Assembly: GCA_039105265.1 (NCBI GenBank)
Contig: JAPFFF010000181.1
Location: 1 to 33,114 of the forward strand
DNA: 33,114 nucleotides
Direction of reading: 5' to 3'
From: Tritrichomonas musculus
Taxonomy: Eukaryota; Parabasalia; Tritrichomonadida; Tritrichomonadidae
A program made the position numbers and the translations under genes. Below, piece by piece: positions 9,062-18,162 of the stretch (positions are counted from its first letter, which is position 1; every line of letters starts with the position of its first letter). Under the pieces are notes generated by a model, which had not been told where the DNA came from, did no database searches, and was given only the letters and a program-made list of their open reading frames with translations.

Positions 9062-10166
9062 TTTGCGTTTTATAAGTCAAAAAGAATATTTTATAATCAT
9101 CATTCAAAGCATCTATTGACGAACAAACATATTTTGTGTACATGATTGGAACTGTTATTATTGTTTTATTCTTCAGTGTTTTGTTAGTTTGACGTAAAGG
9201 ATTTAATAGTTTACATTTAACGTTTCCTGATTCATAACAAATGAATTCAGCAAGTTCATTGAACACTCTTCTTCGCTTTTCATGTTTCTTTTCTGTTTTC
9301 GCGTAATCGGTGTGAATGAGTATTATATTTTTGGGTTTATATGACAGAAGACCTTTAAATCGTTGTTTTTGTTGAATCTCTTTCAATTGCATTGATTTGG
9401 CTCTTATGTACTGCCATTCAAAGTCGCGGTCGTCTTGCATCTGTTGAGGTGTAAGATAAATGTATTTTGATTGTCGTTTGTCAAGGTATTCATCAGTTTC
9501 TTCATCAAATGATGTGTATAAAGGATTCAATAAGCGAAGAGATGAATGAGGTGTGTTATTGTACCATTTAACCGTTTGTTGCATCAATACATTGTTTGTC
9601 ATTCGTTGTTGTGATTGACCGAAGGCGTTTCGTAAAGTTCTGATTACTGCATCAACACATTTATGTGCGTTCGTGAAAGGTGAATCATCAATGATTAACT
9701 TTATTTTGTTCGGGGCTTTGAATTTAATTGACGGTTTGTTTGATTGGTATCTTTCGTCTCCGTTGCAATAACTTTTGAATGCATTTGATATAAAAGCCTG
9801 TTCACCATCACATTTAATTGTTTCGATTCTGATATTCCTTTTATTAACTAGTTTATCAATTACTTTGATTATAGTTAACTCAGTTCTGTCCGCAATCGGT
9901 TCAACAATTAAGTATTTCGTGTTTACATTGATTAGGACGAGATAAGCTTTGTTTAATGCAAACATTATATCCATTTCCCAACAATGAGGCTCAAATGAGA
10001 AGTCAGGTTTTGATAGTTTCTTTACTGTTTTCAATCGGAAATCCTTAATATAGGGCTCAGTTTTAATGTTTGTGTCTTTGATGTACTTGTATTTAGATTT
10101 GAAAGGATAATTAATTGATTCTTTGTAGCTGCGTGCACTCGCTATGTCTTCGATGTATTCATTCAT
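9051..10166 (-). CDS. int: Polinton integrase (rve family)
   Basis: A 371-aa retroviral-type integrase. The catalytic core spans about 60-210. D66 is in WEMDIMF, D120 is in IKCDGEQAF, and the third acidic position lies at D172 in VDAVIRTLRN, in the place where VERFNRTLK-like motifs carry the last acid. WYNNTPHSSL, typical of rve domains, follows at about 201-210. The C-terminal 150 residues include a basic region (KKHEKRRRVFNEL) and an SH3- or chromo-like strand-rich tail that binds DNA in this family. It would insert the element, making short target duplications. It precedes the 116-aa gene and lies downstream of MCP on the same strand. The frame looks whole. The identification is firm. Confidence 0.92.
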   Translation of the reverse strand: MNEYIEDIASARSYKESINYPFKSKYKYIKDTNIKTEPYIKDFRLKTVKKLSKPDFSFEPHCWEMDIMFALNKAYLVLINVNTKYLIVEPIADRTELTIIKVIDKLVNKRNIRIETIKCDGEQAFISNAFKSYCNGDERYQSNKPSIKFKAPNKIKLIIDDSPFTNAHKCVDAVIRTLRNAFGQSQQRMTNNVLMQQTVKWYNNTPHSSLRLLNPLYTSFDEETDEYLDKRQSKYIYLTPQQMQDDRDFEWQYIRAKSMQLKEIQQKQRFKGLLSYKPKNIILIHTDYAKTEKKHEKRRRVFNELAEFICYESGNVKCKLLNPLRQTNKTLKNKTIITVPIMYTKYVCSSIDALNDDYKIFFLTYKTQNES

Positions 10167-10191
10167 TTTGATCGCAAAAATAAAGCCTTCA

Positions 10192-10277
10192 AATGCCGCC
10201 CGTGAACGGAAACAGTCAAAGAATCACAAAAATAAAAAGAGCTATAGAAAGGGGTAATTTTAACCTTCAATCGAAAT
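10192..10277 (+). repeat. Intergenic repeat module, long copy, between MCP and integrase
   Basis: Begins TGCCGCCCGTGAACGGAAAC, then GTCAAAGAATCA, a TATAGAAAGGGG segment, and ends TTTTAACCTTCAATCGAAA. It is nearly the same as 2239-2324. It fills the whole gap between the MCP stop and the integrase ATG, so it is either the integrase upstream control region or the MCP 3' region. Confidence 0.75.
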
Positions 10278-10285
10278 CAGTTTAT

Positions 10286-12154
10286 TTATTCATTAGCTTG
10301 CGAACCTTTTGGCGTTTCATCATCAACGTATTCTAAACCTTCGAGAGATAATTTAAAGTATGTATCACGGCACAAACATAACTGACAGGGGGGTGGATGA
10401 ACTGTACCTTCTTCATTTACATTATAATATGTATCGTTCACACCTGTGTGAATTGGTTGACCGTTGATTTGAATTTGAACATTACCAAAACCTCCGTCTA
10501 AACCATCATAACAATAACCTGCAGATGATCTTTCAGTTTGAATATTGAATACAAATGATGTTGCATCAGACAAAGTGTTTTTGTATCGATTACCTCGTGC
10601 GTCGTTCTTTGGCATAGTAAATGAATCTTCAAATTCCTTTGTACATTGAAGTGTAATTGCGTCTAAATCACCGGCAGTCAATTGATTTTCAAAGAATCTT
10701 GCACCGATGGTATCTACGTTCTCGTCAGGGAAGTTCTTACCGCCTATGTTCAAATAACAGTTTTGATAAACAGGGTTTTCAAATACAGTCAGATCATTAT
10801 GATGCTTTGGAAACAGAACCGACATTGTTGTAACGTTAATCAAAGGTATGTTCAATGTTGATTTGATTCCGTTTGCGGCGGCAGCAATCGGAAATGCATG
10901 ATAATCAACCTTCTGTGAAGGAATGATTAAACCTTGTCTCAAAATGTTTTCAATTCCTTGACGTGTTGCTTCACAAACACCGTAGCCCTGCATGTTTGAT
11001 TTGCAAAGAGTGATTGTCATTTGATTGCAGGTCAATGTTGCAACACCGTTTGAATATTCAATGTCTTTATGTTTTGTTTCTAAGATTTTAACAACATCGC
11101 CAGGAGCTAACGGAGCATCGGGATTTGCCGATGCAATCATTTCTGCAAACGTTCCTTTATTAACATCAGACTCTTTCACATGAAACTTCTCATAATCATC
11201 AATTGTGTAATGAAATACAACTTCTTTTGGTGTTTCATCTTCATCAACAGGATTACCTGCATGTATTCTTTGATATTTGATTGTAAGTGTTTGATCAAAC
11301 ACGGAAGGAATGGTTGCTTCATTACCGATTTGTGTGAATTGACGTTTAAGTTTACCGCGAACCTTTAAATCACGAAGTTTATCTAATGATTCAGCAGAAA
11401 CAGATTCATCATCTTCGAGAAATGCTTTTGTTTCAGCAACTACATAAGGATCAATAACAGCCCAAACAAGACCTGCGGGGCTGACTTGAAAACGAATTGA
11501 TAAATCACCGATGATTCCGTTAGGGAATAAATCAAATGCCTGTAATGCTAGTAAGTCATCAAACGGAAGGTTTAAATCAAATTCAACTTGTGCTCTTCCG
11601 TTCTCTTTGAAATTCATCAGATTTACATACGTTCCTGCCATTGTTTGTGAATATTGACTTACATTTTCCCATAAAGAATGAACGAATCTACGTCTTTTCT
11701 TTTCTGTTTCTGGTTTAAGTGCAGAATATAAGAAACCTTCACGAACACATTCATTCTGTTGATATCCGACATTAACATTATTATGTAGAATCTCTAAACG
11801 ATCGAACAACTGATTTGATGATTTGAAACCGACAAACAGTTTGTAGAAGTGTTGAGGGTCTTCAATGGTTCGCAATTTATCAAGATCGGTATTCAACTGT
11901 AAATCTAGTTTGACATGAAATGTCAGAAATCCTTTGTCAACATCACTTATGAAATGATCAGGATGAGTTAAACTGATTTGTGAGTATTGACCTGCTGTAA
12001 ACGGTGCGGGCTGATCATGACAGTCAACAGTTCTGAATGAAAATGAACGTGTTCCGTCATTAACGTTAATCATATGACGCATCTCTTCAAATGCATGCAA
12101 TACATTTCCTGTTTCGATTTGATGGTTATGTGATCTCTCATTACGATATAACAT
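10286..12154 (-). CDS. mcp: Major capsid protein (double jelly-roll, Polinton type)
   Basis: A 622-aa protein matching Polinton major capsid proteins in length and layout, with two strand-rich halves. The N-terminal half begins with a conserved NVNDGTRSFSFRTVDCHDQ strand pair. It continues through ITLTHPDHFISD-like and FDRLEILHNNVNVGYQQ segments. The second half starts near PIAAAANGIKSTLNIPLINV, then ANPVYQNC-like, DATSFVFN and RDTYFKLSLEGLEYVDDE strands. It would trimerise into the pseudo-hexameric capsomers of an icosahedral particle. B carries a second copy differing at three of about 356 shared residues, and lineage C carries a more diverged C-terminal half. MCP is the best conserved protein between the two lineages in this window. 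The assignment to the double jelly-roll class rests on family resemblance. Confidence 0.85.
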   Translation of the reverse strand: MLYRNERSHNHQIETGNVLHAFEEMRHMINVNDGTRSFSFRTVDCHDQPAPFTAGQYSQISLTHPDHFISDVDKGFLTFHVKLDLQLNTDLDKLRTIEDPQHFYKLFVGFKSSNQLFDRLEILHNNVNVGYQQNECVREGFLYSALKPETEKKRRRFVHSLWENVSQYSQTMAGTYVNLMNFKENGRAQVEFDLNLPFDDLLALQAFDLFPNGIIGDLSIRFQVSPAGLVWAVIDPYVVAETKAFLEDDESVSAESLDKLRDLKVRGKLKRQFTQIGNEATIPSVFDQTLTIKYQRIHAGNPVDEDETPKEVVFHYTIDDYEKFHVKESDVNKGTFAEMIASANPDAPLAPGDVVKILETKHKDIEYSNGVATLTCNQMTITLCKSNMQGYGVCEATRQGIENILRQGLIIPSQKVDYHAFPIAAAANGIKSTLNIPLINVTTMSVLFPKHHNDLTVFENPVYQNCYLNIGGKNFPDENVDTIGARFFENQLTAGDLDAITLQCTKEFEDSFTMPKNDARGNRYKNTLSDATSFVFNIQTERSSAGYCYDGLDGGFGNVQIQINGQPIHTGVNDTYYNVNEEGTVHPPPCQLCLCRDTYFKLSLEGLEYVDDETPKGSQANE

Positions 12155-12206
12155 TTATGATTTAATAAAAAGAATCAATATATTATCTCTTTTATTTACT
12201 CTTTAA
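12155..12206. promoter_or_regulatory. 52-base divergent start region, MCP / protein VI-like gene
   Basis: Divergent MCP and 83-aa genes share this A/T-rich gap. Each start has a T-rich tract (CTTTTTATT on one strand, CTCTTTTATTTACTC on the other) before the ATG. It is unchanged in the B copy at 19230-19281, which supports a function. Confidence 0.5.
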
Positions 12207-12458
12207 ATGGGTATAGGCATATTCAATAAGATAAAGAACGGTTTCAAGAAGTTCGGAAACAAAATCAAAGACGTAGCAACAAAGATTGTTGATAACATTC
12301 CTAAAGTCGTTGATGTCGGAAAACAGATTATCGATAAAGTTAAACCGATAACGAAATTCATTCCAGGCGTCGGTCAAGTTATTGACACTATTGATACAGG
12401 TTTAAGTATGGCAGGTCGAGTTGGAACGGTCGGAAAGTCAATATTAGATAAAGTTTAA
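12207..12458 (+). CDS. Small amphipathic protein, adenovirus protein VI-like
   Basis: An 83-aa basic protein. Residues 1-35 form an amphipathic helix (GIFNKIKNGFKKFGNKIKDV) with alternating Phe/Ile and Lys. Then come VGKQIIDKVKPITKFIPGVG and a glycine-rich turn with IDTIDTGL. This layout resembles the N-terminal membrane-active helix of adenovirus protein VI and similar small virion proteins next to capsid genes. It may disrupt membranes during entry or sit beneath capsomers; this is inference from composition and position. The ATG at 12207 is preferred because the minus-strand frame here is an overlap shadow. The B copy at 19282 is nearly identical. The frame looks whole. Confidence 0.6.
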   Translation: MGIGIFNKIKNGFKKFGNKIKDVATKIVDNIPKVVDVGKQIIDKVKPITKFIPGVGQVIDTIDTGLSMAGRVGTVGKSILDKV

Positions 12459-12490
12459 TGATATCTATAAACGTTTTATCATAAACTCAA

Positions 12491-13021
12491 ATGAATGAAA
12501 ACATCAATGAAGTTAAAATAATAAATGAAAACAGAAATGAAGTTAAAGTATTTAAATCACTTGAAGAATTCGATTTGTTCTGTCATAAAAATATTGATCA
12601 AATGAAATCACAAACGACAAACTATTTGAACAAGATTTATAAAATCATCACTAACGACGGAAATGAATACAAAATCACAAAACGTAATTGCAAAGAAGGA
12701 AAACGATGTGACGGAGACATTTATTTGAAGAAAGTCGGGAATACAATCACTAAAACACTTGAGAATGACAATATCACCGCTGATATTATTATTCTGAGAG
12801 AAACAGTTGATGCGATATCTTCCAAAACTGATGAACTTCGCGATTTGTTTGACAGTAAGTTGATTCACGTTGATATCATCATTAAACAGCTCATCGATAA
12901 AAATAAAATACTTGAAGAACATATCAATAAGCTTTCAAATGTTGTTGATCAGCAATCAAAAGTCATTAATGAATATGTATTAAATGTTGTTGCTCCTGAC
13001 AACCACAGAATGATTAAGTGA
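12491..13021 (+). CDS. 176-aa unknown with C-terminal coiled coil
   Basis: Not recognised. The N-terminal 90 residues are mixed: KVFKSLEEFDLFCHKNID, then a YKIITNDGNEYKITKR strand pair and a small Cys cluster (NCKEGKRCDGD). Residues about 100-165 form a heptad-like helix (LIDKNKILEEHINKLSNVV) likely to oligomerise. Its last part resembles the coiled-coil fragment at 25481, so this type of C-terminus recurs in the family. It starts 32 bases after the protein VI-like gene on the same strand. Its 3' end overlaps the antisense 77-aa gene by about 42 bases. Its B copy at 19566 differs at four residues. Confidence 0.6.
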   Translation: MNENINEVKIINENRNEVKVFKSLEEFDLFCHKNIDQMKSQTTNYLNKIYKIITNDGNEYKITKRNCKEGKRCDGDIYLKKVGNTITKTLENDNITADIIILRETVDAISSKTDELRDLFDSKLIHVDIIIKQLIDKNKILEEHINKLSNVVDQQSKVINEYVLNVVAPDNHRMIK

Positions 13022-13213
13022 ATCATGATGATTTAATGATTTAGTCGTTTTTGGCTGTGGTTCATGAAATACATTACCTTTTTCATTATAACATTTTACT
13101 GTAGGGGCTGAGTTTATTTTTGTTCTATTCTTTTGCATCGTTAATTGTAATCTATCAAAATAGTTTTTGTGTTTATCATCATGAACGGTTCTCATTTGAT
13201 TAATAACAGACAT
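12980..13213 (-). CDS. 77-aa unknown, overlapping gene
   Basis: Not recognised. It is small and basic, with histidines: NQMRTVHDDKHKNYFDRLQL at the start and a polar tail with KSLNHHDSLNHS. Coding evidence is good: the copy in B (20055-20288) encodes the same 77 residues although the DNA differs at four sites near the middle, seen by eye, all at third codon positions or otherwise silent. It is antisense to the genes around it, overlapping the end of the 176-aa gene and starting 14 bases from the divergent 75-aa gene. Function unknown. Confidence 0.6.
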   Translation of the reverse strand: MSVINQMRTVHDDKHKNYFDRLQLTMQKNRTKINSAPTVKCYNEKGNVFHEPQPKTTKSLNHHDSLNHSVVVRSNNI

Positions 13214-13230
13214 TTAATTGTTATTAAATG
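13211..13230. promoter_or_regulatory. Palindromic divergent start, 77-aa / 75-aa genes
   Basis: CATTTAATTGTTATTAAATG reads as ATG of one gene, a 14-base spacer, and ATG of the other. It is almost a perfect palindrome. The same 20 bases are kept in B (20286-20305). Leaders of at most a few bases, or transcripts starting inside the opposite gene, are required. Confidence 0.55.
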
Positions 13231-13455
13231 AGTGAACTAACAGAATACAAGAAAGAAATTCCTGAATTAAAACGTATCAAACGAGGATTGAAAGAAAAGT
13301 GTTATGATTACAAACAATATCTCAACAATATCAAATCGGGAATGCTTGGCTCTGACGGTCTTGCCGTTCGTGAGTCTCTTATTGAAGACATCAACAGCCT
13401 CAAAAATAAAGTTCATCAGCTTGAAAATGAATTAAATGAATTGTCTAATAAATGA
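13228..13455 (+). CDS. 75-aa coiled-coil protein
   Basis: Almost entirely helical and charged, with heptads in SLKNKVHQLENELNELSNK at the C-terminus and a basic N-terminal half (KEIPELKRIKR). It probably forms a coiled-coil dimer or trimer. It could be a small scaffolding or DNA-associated protein; no family was recognised. It starts 14 bases from the antisense 77-aa gene and its stop overlaps the next antisense gene by about 11 bases. A near-identical copy is at 20303. Confidence 0.55.
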   Translation: MSELTEYKKEIPELKRIKRGLKEKCYDYKQYLNNIKSGMLGSDGLAVRESLIEDINSLKNKVHQLENELNELSNK

Positions 13456-13608
13456 GTTCTTCAAGTTCAGCAATTAATTGTTCAGTACCGTTGAATTTCT
13501 TTAGTTGTTTAATAAAGTGATTTATCTCTTTTAGTACTTCATCTATGATATCATCATTATCGTAGTCATTTAATGAATGTCATTTAATTGTTCGGCTTGG
13601 TTTGACAT
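13445..13608 (-). pseudogene. Counterpart of the 68-aa gene of element B
   Basis: Both ends match the 68-aa gene at 20520-20726 in sequence, position and strand. This copy looks broken. It is the only gene of A in the window that does. Confidence 0.6.
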
Positions 13609-13614
13609 TATAAA

Positions 13615-13853
13615 TTGCTGATAAAAAAATAAAAAATTTTTGAAAGTTCGATTTTTTGAGTTGTGTTATTTTTGGTCATTAGTCGTGTTGACGGCGGGCT
13701 TTAGCCTGACGGAAACCGACTGATATATACTACTAAACAAGTTCAAAGATGTAAATTCAAAAGTGTCTACCGTCAACTTAAAATATGTATTTTAACCCTA
13801 CCCCTTTTGATACCCCTTTTTTATCACCTGCTCAGCCGGTCCCTATATTCTCT
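13615..13853 (+). repeat. Right terminal region of element A
   Basis: Non-coding, and nearly identical to 20740-20944 in B. It contains the subterminal inverted arms GTTGACGG (13687-13694) and CCGTCAAC (13770-13777). It then has a C/T-rich stretch ACCCTACCCCTTTTGATACC followed by CCTTTTTTATC. The last part, with AGCCGGTC and ending CT, aligns with 21410-21443. Polintons typically begin 5'-AG and end CT-3', so the terminus lies within a few bases of 13853. The fibre fragment that follows belongs to another element. Confidence 0.7.
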
Positions 13854-13857
13854 TACC

Positions 13858-14036
13858 TTGTGCGTGTCACAGATTCATCATGTTATTGTACAGGTGACGA
13901 AGTTTTTATAGATGATGACAATAAACTAAAGATTCTTGCTGGTGCTGTTGCAGTAACTGCAAAAATAAGAAGGATGACAGTAGGAATTATTACTAGTATC
14001 ATAAACACAAATATGCTTGCAGTTTTTAAGGCATAA
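13858..14036 (+). pseudogene. Fibre head fragment
   Basis: About 59 residues equivalent to the very end of the 2371-5130 protein: VTDSSCYCTGDEVFID, then KIRRMTVGIITSII, then a final Phe-Lys-Ala. The homology begins just after the terminus of element A, so this is the downstream remnant of a fibre gene that A has interrupted. Its stop overlaps the antisense 100-aa gene by 11 bases, as the fibre and 146-aa genes nearly do at 24709/24735. Confidence 0.7.
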
Positions 14037-14328
14037 TTTTGTTAACTAGTTTGTTAGTCATATAAATTGAAAGATTGATGTTATATTTTTCTTTGAGTTC
14101 TCGTCTGACATATGAGATTTGTTTGTGCTTTGGTAGCTTTGTTATTTCATTTTTGTTATCTTCATTTTGTATATACTCCATAACTTGTTTTCTTTGTTCA
14201 TCATTCATATTTTTGCTTTTGTTGAATGGAGCTGTTCTCTGTTTAGTTATTTTTGGTTTGTCTAATAAGCGATTTAATAACTGCTTGATTTCTAATAACT
14301 CTTTTATTATTTCTTGTTCGTTTGACAT
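14026..14328 (-). CDS. 100-aa helical protein, 100/146-aa family
   Basis: Not recognised by name, but it forms a family with the 146-aa protein at 24735. Both have an N-terminal Leu-rich helix (IIKELLEIKQLLNRLLDK), then a basic stretch with PFNKSK. A helical C-terminal domain follows: NDEQRKQV, a basic helix with YVRRELKEKYNINLS, then YMTNKLV. The end domain looks like a small helix-turn-helix or KilA-C-like DNA-binding unit; this is inference. It lies tail-to-tail with a fibre gene and directly downstream of PolB on the same strand, in the same relative place as in G. Confidence 0.55.
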   Translation of the reverse strand: MSNEQEIIKELLEIKQLLNRLLDKPKITKQRTAPFNKSKNMNDEQRKQVMEYIQNEDNKNEITKLPKHKQISYVRRELKEKYNINLSIYMTNKLVNKIMP

Positions 14329-14380
14329 TACTGTTTAAAATAAAAATAAAAAACAAAAAACAAAAATAAGAATGAATTTT

Positions 14381-17300
14381 TTAATAAGAATAATCTTTTG
14401 CAGTGAGTCCAGTAATGAAAGGTAAACAAGCTTGATTCTCTAGTACAATCATTTTTGTGTGTGAACCAGTTAAAGCATTTTTGTTAACAGTAACCTTTGA
14501 CATAATATTGTTCTTCATTTGTAAGTTAATGTTCTTACCAACTTTAATAGATTTTTCCATCAAAACTTCTTTATAATCATTACGTACAATATTGTTCTTC
14601 TTCAATGATACTCCTTTTAATTTCATAGCTTTTACTGTTTCATCATTATTCCATATTGTGTAGCATTTGGGAGCAAGTGCTATCATATGGTCTCCTACTT
14701 TCTCTATTGCACACCCCAAAAGTTTCTTTTCATCAGCAATATCATGAAGTTGTGGATTGGGAAAGAACTTATAAACATGCTTGCACCAAAATGATTCATC
14801 TTTGATAATATTGTTGAACAACTGTGATGGGGTTTCATCTTTGTTACCTGAAATGGCAAAGTAAGCAGAATCGGTGTCTCCTTCTATAAAATGAAGTCTA
14901 TTCATATCCAAGCACCTATTCATAAAATCATAGTAGAAGGTACAGTACCAGAATTTAGCATTATCTAATGTCCAAAATGATTCTTGTAAGCAGGTAGTGC
15001 AATGATAAGTTTTTGGTTGTTGTTGAATAATAAAGAGATCATCATTTAATTGAGCACCATTCACGTACGTTTGTGAAATAATATACTGATAAGCTTTGTT
15101 AGTATCACATATTTTTACTTTACAAAACTTCTCAGTGTTCATTCCATCGTAACCATACGAACCATTCATACTAATCTTGTAAAACTTTTCATTACCATTT
15201 GACTTCCCAGCAATAATATCTTGTCGTTTCTTCATGAAAGTAGTAACAAATTCACGAAATCCTGTATGTGCTTCATAAATTGAGACACTCTTTACATCCT
15301 CTAGCACTAAGCCATGATCAAGTAAGAACCATAAATAGTAATTGCTAAATGTCATATATTCTCCATAAGTGTCAAGTAACATAGTAAGTTTGCGTTCTTC
15401 TTTATCTAATGAGGCTAGTTTATGCTCTTGAAGATAAGAGTACATATAACTTCCTATTACTGATTCCTCATTTTTGATGTTGATGTTTCTGAAGACTGGA
15501 GGAAAATTAATGAAGTAATTGATCTTGCTTGCTGGACATACTAACTTTACTTTTGCTATGAATAAGTGTTTTGGATTTGGTTGGAATCTTGTTTTGCTAG
15601 TTATAATGTCTATTGCCTTTTGTTTTGATTGGTTGTCTTTAACATCTATTCTGCGTACGAAACTACCTGGCATGTACATAATTCCACCATGATATTTATT
15701 GAAATCATGTTTTGTAGAAGAAAACGATGAAGGGTACAAACTATTAAAATCAACTCCAACAACATGTGTCATTATATTTGGAGTGTCGTACGAAAGAACT
15801 TTATTATTGATTGCATCGTACCTAAACTTATTAATATGTGTTTCACCTTTAATATTATATCTGTGCTGTACGTTTGATAGTCCTCCTGTTATATTATTTC
15901 GTAAACTATAATATTCTTGTTCATCGTTAATGAGAGTAGGTAAATGATTTAGTTTACAAAACTTCTTCAACTGAATTCTTAATGAGGTTATTTTTGGGTC
16001 ATCACGTTTACGGAGCTTATTACATTCTACACAAGCGAGTTTGCAATTGCTCAATTCATGTCCAATATCGTTATCAATTCTATCAAGTGTTGGTTTGTTT
16101 ACGTTTGTAAAATGTTCCTTACATAAATGGCAACAACCATTATTGTACATTTTCATAAATTCATCAAAATCAGAAACTGATATACATTTGTCAAGATTTC
16201 GCATGTTATTACTATGGGTTTGATTATATTTTTGATCTTGCTTGTAATAACAGTCACATTTATATTTCCACCATTTGATTGTTGGTTTGAAGGAATTTTC
16301 TTTGTTAATTATGTCGTATTCAGTGGTCGGATCAAAATCTTTATAAGCAAGAGCGTACTTGATACATGCTGAACACTTTGATAATGATAAGTTTGATATC
16401 ATGTCTACATTATATTCAGCGTTCATAGCAATAAGATTGTCAATTGGCTTAATCATCATTTCTACATCATTATCATTATAAGCTAGTAAGTAATCCCATC
16501 TATTTTTGTAGTTCTTGCAATCATTTACATATTCTGCATAATCTTCCTTAGATAATGGGTTTCGTTGGTTCAAATAACTATAGAAGTCATCATAAGCAAA
16601 TGGTTATGTTGAAGATAAAACTTCATTGTAATTATCACTATTGAGGGCCTCATACGGAAAGACTCCCTTGTTACTGTTGGTTTCACCTCCAAAGTCAACA
16701 CCAAATTGCTTTAATGTTCCACCAGCAACAAAAGCTTGAGCATCTATAAAACGAAGTTTGGTTGGATATTTAGTTGAAGTAAGTACGAATTGTTTTAGTG
16801 ATGATAATGTTCCAATGATGCTATTTGATTCAATTTTCCAATGAGAGGCATTAAGATATTGTTTGAATAGATTACTATCAAATCTTGAAGAATTGAAACC
16901 AAATACCGTTATGGTAGTTATACTGTTGTCTATCTTTTCAGGTACACATGAGTATTGTTGTTTGTCTTTGTATACAATTAATGATTGTTCAAAAAGCCAA
17001 TCAAACCATAATGGAATGAAATCTTTGTTATCCTGTAAACTAAAATGCTTTGTTGTTAAGCCAGAAGCAGACTTTACGCATGAGGAAACTGATAACGGTA
17101 AGAGCCGTGAATTGATAATAGTTGATTTACTGGCTTCTGTATTTACAACTTGATCCATTGTTTCAAAGTCATATGTTATGTAATAGATATTCAGTTTCCA
17201 TGGTAGTCCATGTGCAAGACAATACTCATAGACAGGATTGTTTAAAATATGTGGACAATATGGTAAAGCTTCCTTGGCTGGTACAAATTGTTTCTTATAC

Positions 17301-18162
17301 TTACAATCACAATGTTTGACATGATCATCGAAACGTTTGATATTGCTATGCCCGTAATGAACATAAGAATTGCATTTTGGGCAAACATGAATTGCAGTAA
17401 GTTTTTCAGCATCTTTGATAAACATAATATGAACAGTAAGGTCTTTGGTAAATAATAAGGCTGAATAAGTTGTGTAATCTTTGTTGAAATACCATTGTTC
17501 CTGTAAGTCATATTGTTTGTCATTGTTGTATTCATATATGTTTATATTGATTTTATGTTTTTCGGCTAATTCTTTCATCTCCTCCATTGTTACTCCTTGA
17601 AAATTGTCCAATAAACGTTGTGCATGCTTTGGTATTTTTGTTGTATAAGTTATTCCATATTCCTCAAGTAGCAGTTTCTTGGCACGTTTAGTACGATGTT
17701 TGATGTCGTATTTGGTTGTATTAGTCAATTCAGGAAACAAACAACAAGCAAGAAATCGGTACCAACATAAATTATCATCTTCATCATCAACAATTATATA
17801 ATTATTACTCTTCTTGAATATTTCTGGAAGATCTTTGATACGACCTGTAACCTTACGCATTCTCGATATCGTAAAGGATATTGAGTGTACAATTGTTAGT
17901 TTATTGTTTGATGAAGTTGTTTCATAGCTGTTTAGCACAGTTTCTATATACATTTTGCATTCATCAAGGTTGCGTTCATCTTTTACTATAATTGGTATGG
18001 CAGATTTGTAGTTTTGCCATCTGATCTCTCTAGCCTCATAATCATATTTTTCTTCATAAGTTTCAAAGTCAAAGGTACTTGTTTCAAAGACTCCAGAAAG
18101 TTGAAAGTGTATTTTAAATGGTTTTAGTTCACTTTGGTAAACATGAAGCAAGGCATCATATT
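14381..18162 (-). pseudogene. polB: Protein-primed DNA polymerase B with embedded HNH-like domain
   Basis: A Polinton PolB gene copy that looks broken, with about two breaks including the right-hand join. In protein order it shows an OTU-like region (DDNLCWYRF and a later TVHIMF), a CxxC/H/C zinc cluster (CPKCNSYVHYGHS), exonuclease motifs DFET, FNSSRFD and YNDND, an HNH-like zinc module (about 16004-16135), an ITGGLS motif, palm motif A DFNSLYPS, motif B KISMNGSYGYDG and motif C GDTDSAYF, then a thumb end matching bases 1-219. This is the replicase of the element; protein-primed members start from a terminal protein on each inverted repeat. The HNH-like module between exonuclease and palm is unusual. 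The fibre and 100-aa genes lie at its 3' side. Confidence 0.85.

Larger units (their letters stand above)
1..13853. mobile_element. Polinton/Maverick element A, right-hand part
   Basis: This is a capsid-encoding DNA transposon of the Polinton/Maverick family, identified by PolB, rve-type integrase and double jelly-roll MCP on one unit. It runs from the window edge, where its left part is cut off, to a conserved terminal region ending near 13853. PolB, HNH, the 836-aa gene and the small right-end genes read rightwards; the 354-aa gene, fibre, integrase and MCP read leftwards. Most genes seen look whole; one small gene at the right end looks broken. Its right end is near-identical to B (18162-20944), so the family moved recently. 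Ordinary host genes were not seen inside it. Confidence 0.85.
13854..18161. mobile_element. Maverick piece F (fibre head, 100-aa gene, PolB)
   Basis: A Polinton fragment of the same broad lineage as G, with the order fibre head (+), 100-aa gene (-), PolB (-). On the left, element A abuts it inside the fibre gene, as if A had inserted there. On the right it passes into the MCP of B at 18160-18162. The piece is broken, with about three breaks counting both joins. Confidence 0.65.

Noticed and set aside
12192-12377. 61-aa minus-strand frame, repeated at 19267
   Set aside because: It is antisense to the protein VI-like gene; the plus-strand frame has the better composition and start context.
12608-12922. 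104-aa minus-strand frame, repeated at 19683
   Set aside because: A shadow of the 176-aa gene; its differences between copies are not protein-preserving.
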